Assembly (NCBI GenBank): GCA_013215505.1 | Contig: JABSQZ010000018.1 | Location: 43,594 to 107,593 of the forward strand | DNA: 64,000 nucleotides | Direction: 5' to 3' | DNA from: Oceanospirillaceae bacterium | Lineage (GTDB): Bacteria > Pseudomonadota > Gammaproteobacteria > Pseudomonadales > Balneatricaceae | In this document: piece after piece, positions 7,700 through 15,636 of the stretch | Numbering within the stretch: position 1 is the first letter of the stretch | Layout: each line of letters opens with the position of its first letter | Translations under genes and position numbers: made by a program | Notes under the pieces: generated by a model | What the model was told of the DNA's origin: nothing | What the model saw: the letters and a program-made list of their open reading frames with translations, nothing else | The model's database searches: none

Positions 7700-8434
7700 T
7701 TAGCCTTTAGCCGGGAACACTATATTACACCTGACCCCCGCCGACAGCTTCGCGCGGTTGTTGCTCAATAGTACCGTTGTGCCAAACGAATTACTGGCGG
7801 CATCAATGATCGGATCTACGATGATAATTTCACCTATATAGCCCTGCTGGCTGGCTTCAGGATATATTTTTACCTGCATGCCCTTTTTGATTTCGCCGTA
7901 TAACTGAGCTCTAAAAACCACTTCTGCGTGCAGCGGATCAAGTGTGACTATTTTCATAAACGGCGTTTCATCGACAAACTCTCCAGGCTCTCTTAAACGC
8001 TCCACTACCACTCCTTTGATGGGGCTCATAGTTTGCCGCTGCTGCAAGCGCACTTTAGCTTCAGTGGCAAGGAAGTTAGCCAGGCGATGCTCGGTGAGCA
8101 TTTCGTCTCGTTCGTGATCTGAAATCAATTTTTTTCTATAAAGTTTTGCGTTGCGCCTGACTTTGCGCTGGGCAAATTCTACCTTGGCCAGTGCGGTGTT
8201 TAAAGCTGCAGTTTCAACCGAGGCATTGAGACTTAACAAGACTTGACCCACTTCTACCAGATCACCACGCTGCACATGTATTTTTTGTACTACACCGCTC
8301 ACTTCGCTACTGAGCTGCACTTCAGAACTAGGTTCTAACAGACAACTGAGCTGCCCCTGATCGAGGTGCGACTCCCCTGCAAATAAGCTTGTTGATATAA
8401 ATAGCCCGAGCAGTACTACATTCAAACGCAGCAT
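7700..8434 (-). CDS. Small periplasmic HlyD-like adaptor (membrane fusion protein)
   Basis: The 244-aa protein has an N-terminal signal sequence (MLRLNVVLLGLFISTSLFAG) and the membrane-fusion-protein layout. A first lipoyl-like half (SSEVSGVVQKIHVQRGDLVEVGQ) is followed by a short helical hairpin (about 70-125), the second half (MSPIKGVVVERLREPGEFV) and a beta-barrel ending INCNIVFPAKG-like. Such adaptors bridge an inner-membrane transporter and a TolC channel. The ATG at 8434 is preferred to the TTG at 8449 because GGGGAAG lies six bases upstream of the ATG. It is the last gene of the set GAF-adaptor, M50-adaptor, SecA-like, adaptor, 47 bp after the SecA-like stop. Confidence 0.85.
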   Translation of the reverse strand: MLRLNVVLLGLFISTSLFAGESHLDQGQLSCLLEPSSEVQLSSEVSGVVQKIHVQRGDLVEVGQVLLSLNASVETAALNTALAKVEFAQRKVRRNAKLYRKKLISDHERDEMLTEHRLANFLATEAKVRLQQRQTMSPIKGVVVERLREPGEFVDETPFMKIVTLDPLHAEVVFRAQLYGEIKKGMQVKIYPEASQQGYIGEIIIVDPIIDAASNSFGTTVLLSNNRAKLSAGVRCNIVFPAKG

Positions 8435-8481
8435 TAATAACTTCCCCAATATTTAATAACTGTTAACATAAATAATTTTTT

Positions 8482-10470
8482 TTATAGACGCTGACCACTA
8501 AAAGATAACAATTCTTTTTGCTGCTCATCAGTCTTTAACAATTGCGAGCGCAACCTGACATGATCCGCTTCGATTCGTCTTTGACAATAATTAATCGCCG
8601 ACCATGCTACTTTATCGCGAAAGGGCAGTGGTAACGGCATCGAAAATAAGCCGATTAATAATCGTCTGACAATAGGACTTAGTACTTCATCTTCCAGAGA
8701 GAGCAACATTTGGTAGCTGCCCCGATCCCCCTGACGTGCACAGCGCCCTTGCAGCTGCCGGTCGATGCGCGATGAATCATGCAAGCCGGTAATGATAACA
8801 TGCAAGCCACCCGATGCTTCTACTTTTGTATCCAGCTTAATGTCAGTACCGCGCCCCGCCATGCTAGTGGCAATAGTAACAGTCGCCGGCCCCCCGGCGC
8901 GCTCTATAATCTGTGCTTCAACTTGGTCCTGGCGGGCATTTAGCAACTGATGCTGAATTCCCTGACGTTCAAACACTTGGCTTAATGCCTCAGAGGCCGC
9001 CAGTGATTGCGTGCCTACCAACACGGCCCTTCCGGCATTTTGTAACTGGCTAACCCGTTCACAGACAGCCTGCCATTGGCGCTCTTCATTTAGATAAAAA
9101 TTGCACCCGGTCAGCAGCCGCTTAGAGTTTTTATTGGTCGGAATGTTGACCACGGGTAGCGCATATATCTTCCACAGCTCAGCGCTGACCTCACTGGCGG
9201 TTCCGGTCATGCCGGATACTTGATGAAAATGACGAAAAAAATTCTGGAAGCTAATACTGGCCAGGGTCTCTCTTGGCGCACTCAGCGGGCAGGCTTCCTT
9301 GATTTCAATCAGCTGATGCAGGCCTCGCTCCCAGGTCCGGTCCGGCATTAACCGGCCAGTGTGTTCGTCTATGATCACTACTTTCTGTTCGGCCACTAAA
9401 TAGTGTTTGTCTCTGACAAATAAATGTCTGGCGGTCAGTGCCTGGCGCAATAACTCCAGGCGCCTGACCTTGCCCTGCCAAAAAGGTCCCAAGCCGGCAG
9501 TGATCTGCAAGCCCTGCAGTTCACCAGCTGTGGTCATCTCAATTTGCCGTTGTTGCAACAAAATTTTATAATCTCTGGACAGTTGTAACTGCTCCGACAA
9601 TTGCATCGCCTGATGATAGATAAGCTGCTGTTGCGCTTGCGGTACTTCTTCACCAGATATAATTAATGGCGTACGCGCTTCATCCAGTAGTACGCTGTCC
9701 GCCTCATCCACCACCGCAAAATGTAGTCCCCGCAACATCAGCTTATTTAGCTTAGCTTGTCCGGAACTCAGACACAGGGCATGCAAGTGCAATGGATGCT
9801 GCCGATCTGCTAGTTCAATACTGTCTTTCAGGTAATCAAAGGCTAACTCGTTAGCGGTGCAGTAGACTATGTCTCTGGCGTATTGCTCGCGCCTTTGTGG
9901 CACTTGCATGCCCTGTACTATCACGCCCACAGACAGCCCCAAACGTTGATATACAGGGGTCATCAACTGTGCATCGCGCTCGGTCAGATAGTCGTTAACC
10001 GTGATCACATGCACGGGCACACCCGCCATTGCAGCCGCCGCTACCGGCAGAGTTGCAGTTAAGGTCTTTCCTTCACCAGTCTGCATCTGCGCTACATTGC
10101 CATGTAAAATAGCCAAGCCGCCGAGGATCTGCACATCAAAGTGGCGCATATTCAGGCTGCGGCCAGCCACCTCGCGGATAGTGGCAAAAGCAGCCACCAA
10201 TAATTTGTCGGTTAAGCCGTAATGGCGTAGTTGCGAGCGTAATTGCGATATTTGTTGATCTAACTCGCTATCCTGCAGCTGTTGGTACTTTGTAGCTAGT
10301 CGTTTGATTCTCCACAGCAGCGGACGGTAGCTAAACAGTGCCGCGCGCAGGGGTCGACTAAAAAAATTGCTCAAGGTCCGCCACCAGCGAAACATCAATT
10401 GTTGACGCTCAATGCTGCGCTGCGGTCTTTCCAAATTATTCGCCGGGCGTTTTTGCGGCCTTTTATACAT
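8482..10470 (-). CDS. Shortened SecA-like translocation ATPase
   Basis: This 662-aa SecA homologue keeps the full DEAD motor: Walker A QTGEGKT (about residues 130-136), VNDYL, the Walker B DEAD (about 255-258, VVDEADSVLLDEARTP), VSGMTGTA, SMAGRGTDI (about 536-544) and motif VI DRQLQGRCARQGDRGS. Housekeeping SecA is about 850-900 aa. Here the protein stops about 75 residues after motif VI, at the start of the long scaffold helix. The helical wing, two-helix finger and zinc-binding tail are therefore absent. The N-terminus is unusually basic. ATG 10470 is chosen over TTG 10473; it overlaps the M50 gene stop by 8 bp, indicating coupled translation. It is inferred to be the motor for exporting the LEPR-XLL giants. 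Confidence 0.88.
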   Translation of the reverse strand: MYKRPQKRPANNLERPQRSIERQQLMFRWWRTLSNFFSRPLRAALFSYRPLLWRIKRLATKYQQLQDSELDQQISQLRSQLRHYGLTDKLLVAAFATIREVAGRSLNMRHFDVQILGGLAILHGNVAQMQTGEGKTLTATLPVAAAAMAGVPVHVITVNDYLTERDAQLMTPVYQRLGLSVGVIVQGMQVPQRREQYARDIVYCTANELAFDYLKDSIELADRQHPLHLHALCLSSGQAKLNKLMLRGLHFAVVDEADSVLLDEARTPLIISGEEVPQAQQQLIYHQAMQLSEQLQLSRDYKILLQQRQIEMTTAGELQGLQITAGLGPFWQGKVRRLELLRQALTARHLFVRDKHYLVAEQKVVIIDEHTGRLMPDRTWERGLHQLIEIKEACPLSAPRETLASISFQNFFRHFHQVSGMTGTASEVSAELWKIYALPVVNIPTNKNSKRLLTGCNFYLNEERQWQAVCERVSQLQNAGRAVLVGTQSLAASEALSQVFERQGIQHQLLNARQDQVEAQIIERAGGPATVTIATSMAGRGTDIKLDTKVEASGGLHVIITGLHDSSRIDRQLQGRCARQGDRGSYQMLLSLEDEVLSPIVRRLLIGLFSMPLPLPFRDKVAWSAINYCQRRIEADHVRLRSQLLKTDEQQKELLSFSGQRL

Positions 10471-12604
10471 CAAACTGCCTCAGGAACACCCTGCGGGTTG
10501 CCCGGTACCAGCGCCAGAATATTGGCTCTGGATCGTGTTCGATAAGCACATAGACTCTTTCATCGAAGCGTTTTTTTATCGCTTTTGGAGCTGCGAGCTC
10601 CAACCTAAAATAGCTCTGATAACTCTGTAATTGTTGCTCGCGTTTAGGGTCGAGAATTATTTTACCGCCGCCCTCGGTGCTTAAGGTTGCGCTTGGCAAC
10701 AGCTTTGTAGAGCTGGGCAACTGGCGAATGATTGTGCCCGGGTAACTGATATTCGGCTGAGATGCCACCCGCAACTCAATGCTGCGGCTCTGCTGTCGCA
10801 CTCTGTCTATATTATCTTCTGAGATCATCACCGCCAGTGGTAATGTGGCATAATCGATGACATAACCTAGTAATTCACCGCGCTGGAAAAATCGACCCTG
10901 CAGCTCCTCTCTAGTGACGGCAACAAACTCTCCGGCTACCCGACTGAGCACCGTTAAGCCCGCCATGCGCTCTTCAAGGCGTCGGTACTCCTCAGCTATA
11001 AAATTTAATTCCTGAAGCAGTATATCTGCACCGCTTCGATCGCCAATGCTGCCCTGGTAACGTGCTTGTGCTTCGAGCAATTGCGCTTTTATCACCGCCG
11101 CCTGAGCCAGCAAATCCGGAGCACTCATGCTTAAAAGTTGCTGCCCGGGTACTACCGAGTCACCATTTTCAATCGACATTTGGGTAACAAAGCCACTGAC
11201 GCTGGCTCTTATATAGGCCTGCTGCGGAACATACAGAACCCCTTCTGTACTGGTTTTATAAGCGACAGGTAAGAACATTAACAACCAGACCAAAGCAGCG
11301 ACCATTGCCCCGCATACCAGCAGAATTCTCTTGCGTCTAGGTCTTAACTGAGGATCTGACATAGGTTTAGCCATCATTTTTATTACCGGTAAAATTAAAC
11401 TGCTCCACACCGACCAACAAGCCAGTAATACTCCGACAAAAAAGTATTGCGAGGCGACAAATAGCGAGATAGCCACCATCACAAACAATCTATACACGTA
11501 GGCAGTAGCTGCGTAAGCGACCAGCCAGAACGATTCAGACTTGCTCTGTGCTAAAGGTTTCACTCCGGCTACTTTAAACAGGTAGCGCTTACACAGATAG
11601 CCAAATTGATTGTTACCTCGACTACCCAGATTAGGTATTTCCAGGTAATCAGCCAGCACATAGTAGGCATCAAAGCGCAACAGCGGATTACCGTTAAACA
11701 GTAGTGTAGAGAAACCGCCAATCAACATCACATTAAAAGCCAGTGCCCTCACTATCCCGGGTTCCACCATCACCCAGACAATCATCGCCACAGCGGAGAG
11801 CATTAACTCTGCCATTATGCCGACCGCCCCCACTACCATGCGTTGATATTTATTGCGAAAGGCAGTCGCCGCGGAGGCATCCACATAGGGAACCGGAAAC
11901 AGTACTAATAACATCACCCCCATTTCATGCACTTCGCCACCCCAGCGCTTAACCGCATAGGCGTGACCGAGCTCATGAAAAACTTTAACGAAGGGATAGA
12001 CCAGGGCAATCAGTAAAATATTTTCCATCGCCAGTAATCTGTCAGTCATATTCTCAGTCAGGCCCGACCAATTGATCACCGCCAACATTACACCGATGAC
12101 AATGGACAACAACCAGATAAAAGCTCCGGCTTTGGAAAATATCCCCCTGGCAATCCACATCGACCCCGCGAGAAAAGTTTCCGGGTCGAGCATTGGAATG
12201 CGGATACTCAGTGGCGATTTAAGCTGTTGTAAAATTTTACTGCGCGACTCTTGCAGGCGACGCCGCTGTAGCTGTTCTATATCCGGCAGGGCATCGGTCT
12301 GAATAACATTGGCCCGATTCAACTGCGATATTAAGCTGATCACTTCATCCTGGCTGGGTAACTCGTCTCCCAAACTCTGGCAGGCGCCATCCCAGATTTG
12401 TTGCAGCGTTTTTTTACCATCGAGCATGCCGATGATCTGATAAGCTTGTGGCGAAAACCGCTGAAATTTACCGGTGGCATGGTCTTGCAACACATACCAA
12501 ACTTTATCCCGATAGACATGCCGATGAATTTTGGCGTGCTTGCGCAAGCGTACTTTTAACCCTGCAACTTTATACCAGGATGAACTAAACAGTGATCCTG
12601 ACAT
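10463..12604 (-). CDS. PqqD-like / M50 metalloprotease / HlyD-like fusion membrane protein
   Basis: The 713-aa polytopic membrane protein has three parts. Residues about 22-104 look like a PqqD-type winged helix (VWYVLQDHATGKFQRFSP, then LDGKKTLQQIW and ISQLNRANVI). Residues about 160-450 form about seven membrane segments carrying the site-2-protease zinc motif HELGH (210-214) and the third-ligand motif NGNPLLRFD (Asp312). Residues about 451-700 form a periplasmic lipoyl/barrel adaptor (RASVSGFVTQMSIENGDSV). The family is usually named peptide zinc metalloprotease/HlyD-like. AAGGTG lies seven bases before the ATG. Its 3' end overlaps the SecA-like gene. It may process or guide the giant proteins; that role is inference. 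Confidence 0.87.
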   Translation of the reverse strand: MSGSLFSSSWYKVAGLKVRLRKHAKIHRHVYRDKVWYVLQDHATGKFQRFSPQAYQIIGMLDGKKTLQQIWDGACQSLGDELPSQDEVISLISQLNRANVIQTDALPDIEQLQRRRLQESRSKILQQLKSPLSIRIPMLDPETFLAGSMWIARGIFSKAGAFIWLLSIVIGVMLAVINWSGLTENMTDRLLAMENILLIALVYPFVKVFHELGHAYAVKRWGGEVHEMGVMLLVLFPVPYVDASAATAFRNKYQRMVVGAVGIMAELMLSAVAMIVWVMVEPGIVRALAFNVMLIGGFSTLLFNGNPLLRFDAYYVLADYLEIPNLGSRGNNQFGYLCKRYLFKVAGVKPLAQSKSESFWLVAYAATAYVYRLFVMVAISLFVASQYFFVGVLLACWSVWSSLILPVIKMMAKPMSDPQLRPRRKRILLVCGAMVAALVWLLMFLPVAYKTSTEGVLYVPQQAYIRASVSGFVTQMSIENGDSVVPGQQLLSMSAPDLLAQAAVIKAQLLEAQARYQGSIGDRSGADILLQELNFIAEEYRRLEERMAGLTVLSRVAGEFVAVTREELQGRFFQRGELLGYVIDYATLPLAVMISEDNIDRVRQQSRSIELRVASQPNISYPGTIIRQLPSSTKLLPSATLSTEGGGKIILDPKREQQLQSYQSYFRLELAAPKAIKKRFDERVYVLIEHDPEPIFWRWYRATRRVFLRQFDV

Positions 12605-12678
12605 TCATCGACACCTTTTTGTCAGTGGCTGTCTCAAAACCCCGTAAGCAGCGCTTTTGACTGTATGGATTTCCACTG

Positions 12679-14577
12679 TTAACCCCACCAGGACCAGATC
12701 TGCAATCGCAGCCATTCCTGCCCTTCACGGGACCAGATTTCCACCAGCTTGCGCTCATCGATGCTAATTTTTCCTATGCCTTCCATGCCCGGTTGCAATT
12801 GATCGAACTGCTGCGTGAACTCCCCCTCGGCAACATAATAGCTGGCGCCGTCGCGAGTTTCAGTCAATGGGGTTATTTTACTTAAGGCAAAAGAAAAGGG
12901 GGTCTCCGGTAGTGCAGACAAGTACAGACTGCCTTTTTGACCAATCCTGAGGTCGGCAATGCGGCTCTCTTTAATCAGCAGGCTGATACGGTAATTATTA
13001 TCCGGAGAAACTTTAAGCAGCACTTCCCCTTTGTTCACAGCACTGCCGAGCCGCTGACTCAGATCACCACTGACGATCAAGCCATCAAACGGAGCTTTCA
13101 ATTCTGCCCTGCTCAAGCGACTGCCAACTAGCTCCAGCTGTGCCGCAACTTGCCCTTGCTGGGCATTGATGATGTTTATCTTGGCCCTGTCGTGAGTCGC
13201 CAGCGCCTCCTGATATTGACGGTTGAGTTTAGATTTTTCGCTGAGCCATTTTAAGCGCTCTAAATGCATATCCCGGTTATCCAGGCGCACCAGCACATCA
13301 CCTGCCTCCACCCGATCTCCGGCACGTGCTTGGGCCGTCTGAATATAGCCGTCGTAAGGTGAAACTATCGCCCTTTGGATGGCGCTTTCCAGGCGCGCGT
13401 CGGCAGATAATCGATAACTGCCGGTGGCTGTGTATAAAAAGTAGCTCATCCCGATCAGCGCGATGAGAAACAGTTTTCTGCCTAAATATCCGGCCCCTAA
13501 TAATCTGCCCAACTGGCGCTTTGCAGAAGATAATATTTTTATCAGCAGTGCCCGGTCATTCAGCCGCTTGTCTTCAAGCGCGGGCATTACTAAGCTGGCG
13601 ATACTCTGACAGAGGCCGGCCTGATAATCGCTAAAGGGCACATCCGGATTGCCCTCCAGTACCAGAGCCCCTTTGCTGTTACCCTCTAGATACAGGGGAA
13701 TGGACAAGACACAGGCATCTCCCTGATGTTCCGATAGCCGCCTATGCGCTAGGGTAATTACAGAGTCGATCACTGGTACTTCGGCTGCTAAGTGGCTTTT
13801 TACAGTGGCTGTGGATAACGGATAACAAATGCTTTGATTTTGATCGATACATTCATCCATCACTTGCTCGATACTCTGCACTAAGTTCATCCGCTTACCG
13901 AATTGAGTGCTGTGCGATAAGTGCTTTAGACGCGAGCGATTATTTTTGTATTCGCCCAAACTGACCCTGTCACAGTTGAATAACACCGCCAATTCTGTCA
14001 CCAGGCGCACTGCGGCGCTCTGATAATCAGGCTCAGAGAGCACTCTGGCCAAAATATCCACCCGCTCTGACATGCCGGCATGCACAAGATTAAGCTGTTG
14101 TAATTGGTTCTGATAATTGAGCACTTCGATACTGGCGATACTGTACTGTAGCAGTGCCATCGCCTTTTCCAGCTCAGCCTGGTTTTGTACTTGCACTGCC
14201 ATTGCCACTATGGCGATAAGTTGTTGGCTACTATGGATACGCACAGGATAAATCAGCGCAAAAGTCTCCAGGTTTTCTGCCGATGTGGTACTTAAGCTGC
14301 TTATTTGCGCTTGCTGGGTATTGTCCAGTTGCTCAGTAAGGCCTGACACAGCATTGTAGAGTTCCAGGTTATCGGTCAAATTCGCCACGGTTAGCAGCAC
14401 AGAAGTGTCATCCATGACTTTGACGATTGCCGCCTGCAACCCCGGTATCAACTTTTGCTGGCCAGTTAGCCAGGACTGATAATATTGTCGCTGCTCATTG
14501 TGGATTAAATCCACTGCATTATTTTTAGCGTCGCCAGCACTCGCTTGCCATTCACTTAAGTTAAGACCATCATTCAT
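12679..14577 (-). CDS. GAF domain-HlyD-like adaptor fusion
   Basis: The 632-aa inner-membrane protein has a cytoplasmic N-terminal half with a GAF-like domain (about residues 175-335; RLVTELAVLFNCDRVSLGEY and VLSIPLYLEGNSKGALVLEG). One membrane helix follows (about 368-384), then a periplasmic adaptor: lipoyl half AIVSPYDGYIQTAQARAGDR, a short coiled hairpin (about 436-490), second half SRAELKAPFDGLIVSGDLSQ and a beta-barrel. The GAF domain could sense a small ligand or bind a cytoplasmic partner such as the SecA-like protein. It is the first gene of the downstream operon, 74 bp before the M50 fusion gene. No good ribosome site is seen: AAGGA is 14 bases away. Confidence 0.85.
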   Translation of the reverse strand: MNDGLNLSEWQASAGDAKNNAVDLIHNEQRQYYQSWLTGQQKLIPGLQAAIVKVMDDTSVLLTVANLTDNLELYNAVSGLTEQLDNTQQAQISSLSTTSAENLETFALIYPVRIHSSQQLIAIVAMAVQVQNQAELEKAMALLQYSIASIEVLNYQNQLQQLNLVHAGMSERVDILARVLSEPDYQSAAVRLVTELAVLFNCDRVSLGEYKNNRSRLKHLSHSTQFGKRMNLVQSIEQVMDECIDQNQSICYPLSTATVKSHLAAEVPVIDSVITLAHRRLSEHQGDACVLSIPLYLEGNSKGALVLEGNPDVPFSDYQAGLCQSIASLVMPALEDKRLNDRALLIKILSSAKRQLGRLLGAGYLGRKLFLIALIGMSYFLYTATGSYRLSADARLESAIQRAIVSPYDGYIQTAQARAGDRVEAGDVLVRLDNRDMHLERLKWLSEKSKLNRQYQEALATHDRAKINIINAQQGQVAAQLELVGSRLSRAELKAPFDGLIVSGDLSQRLGSAVNKGEVLLKVSPDNNYRISLLIKESRIADLRIGQKGSLYLSALPETPFSFALSKITPLTETRDGASYYVAEGEFTQQFDQLQPGMEGIGKISIDERKLVEIWSREGQEWLRLQIWSWWG

Positions 14578-15442
14578 CTTTTAAATACTTATCCTTAAAG
14601 CCAACACTACCCATAGAGTTATATTAGAACTTTACGGGCAGTGGCGAGAAACGCAAGTAAAAGTTAGCTTGCGAGAGAAGATGCAGACAAGTTTAATGCT
14701 CCTGTGGCACACAGCTCTTCTAGTCTGGCTAACTTATCGCTCCGCAGTATCCATAACCGACATTCTGCCAGTATTTCATAAGCGCTTATATGGAAGGTTT
14801 TAAAGTAGCTTTGCAGTCATTTTCAGCGCACTGCTCATCTTCAGGAAATTAATAGTTTGTAAAAGTCGAATCTTTTGAGCTGACATATTTACTGGACATA
14901 AATATCAGGCGTAATATCTTTGCACGAATAATTTGTTACCTTGCACTGTTACCGCCGCGCTACATTAGGTAACACTTAGGTTTATAAAAGTAACACTCTG
15001 GGAAAAATTCTTAAGACATTTTCCTAGATACAATATTTATTACGTAAAATCAACAAGTTGAAAACATGGCACAGCAAATGCATTAGTAAATACATAATAA
15101 AAATAAAATGTAACAAACTACATAATCCAGTAACAAAAATAATAACAGGCAAATGTAGAAATAAAATCGGTCTCCATAACAATAATAACTGAGACTATCC
15201 TGTGCTGATCAGATCAATATCGAAACGGAAACAGTAAGCGACAATAATAATAATGCTCACTGCCTCTCATTATCGGTCAGCCGACTCTTCTCTCTTTCTA
15301 CTACACCTGCATAAACTCACTCTCGTATAGCCTTTAGCATTTCTACTATGTTACGTAATCTAACTCTGTACTAATTATATTATTTTTGCGTAGCTAAAAT
15401 TTTTATTGCCTATATAACCGTACAAAAATTTTTAGCAGGCAA

Positions 15443-15464
15443 TAAAAAGATCGCTGATGCGACC
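15443..15464 (-). terminator. Rho-independent terminator of LX2
   Basis: On the minus strand GGTCGC, loop ATCA and GCGATC form a 6-bp stem (one G-U pair), followed at once by five Ts and ATT. It lies 172 nt past the LX2 stop. A counterpart with a similar core (TCGC-loop-GCG) stands at nearly the same distance after LX1, so the element was probably duplicated with the gene. Confidence 0.75.
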
Positions 15465-15568
15465 CCTGTTACTCAAATTCTGATGTTGTAGCCAAACCTC
15501 ACAAGTGCCTCTGCTGGAACCAACCGCCGCCATCTGTTATTTACCTCTAACTTAGTAAACAGTTGCCC

Positions 15569-15599
15569 AGCTACAGAGTCTTACTATGACGCTGTAGCT
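15569..15599. other. Hairpin in the LX2 3' UTR
   Basis: AGCTACAG (15569-15576) and CTGTAGCT (15592-15599) are perfect 8-bp inverted repeats. An inner GTC/GAC extension follows a single mismatch and leaves a 7-nt loop. No T-run follows on either strand, so it is more likely an mRNA-stabilising or processing structure than a terminator. It begins about 38 nt after the LX2 stop. Confidence 0.6.
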
Positions 15600-15636
15600 A
15601 GGGGTATAAACAGTTTAAGTAAAAACCAACTTTGGG

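Larger units (their letters stand above)
14578..15636. other. AT-rich 1-kb intergenic region between LX2 and the export operon
   Basis: This gap holds the LX2 3' UTR and terminator (15443-15464), a crossing inverted-repeat structure (15393-15447), a sigma-54-like element facing right (15068-15083) and the upstream region of the four-gene export set. Candidate leftward sigma-70 sites such as TTGTCT-N18-TAACTT near 14660-14690 are weak. No convincing coding frame is present. Confidence 0.6.

Noticed and set aside
8447-8449. TTG start for the small adaptor
   Set aside because: The downstream ATG at 8434 has a well-placed G-rich ribosome site and gives a standard signal peptide.
10471-10473. TTG start for the SecA-like gene
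   Set aside because: The very next codon is ATG (10470), with GAGG seven bases upstream.
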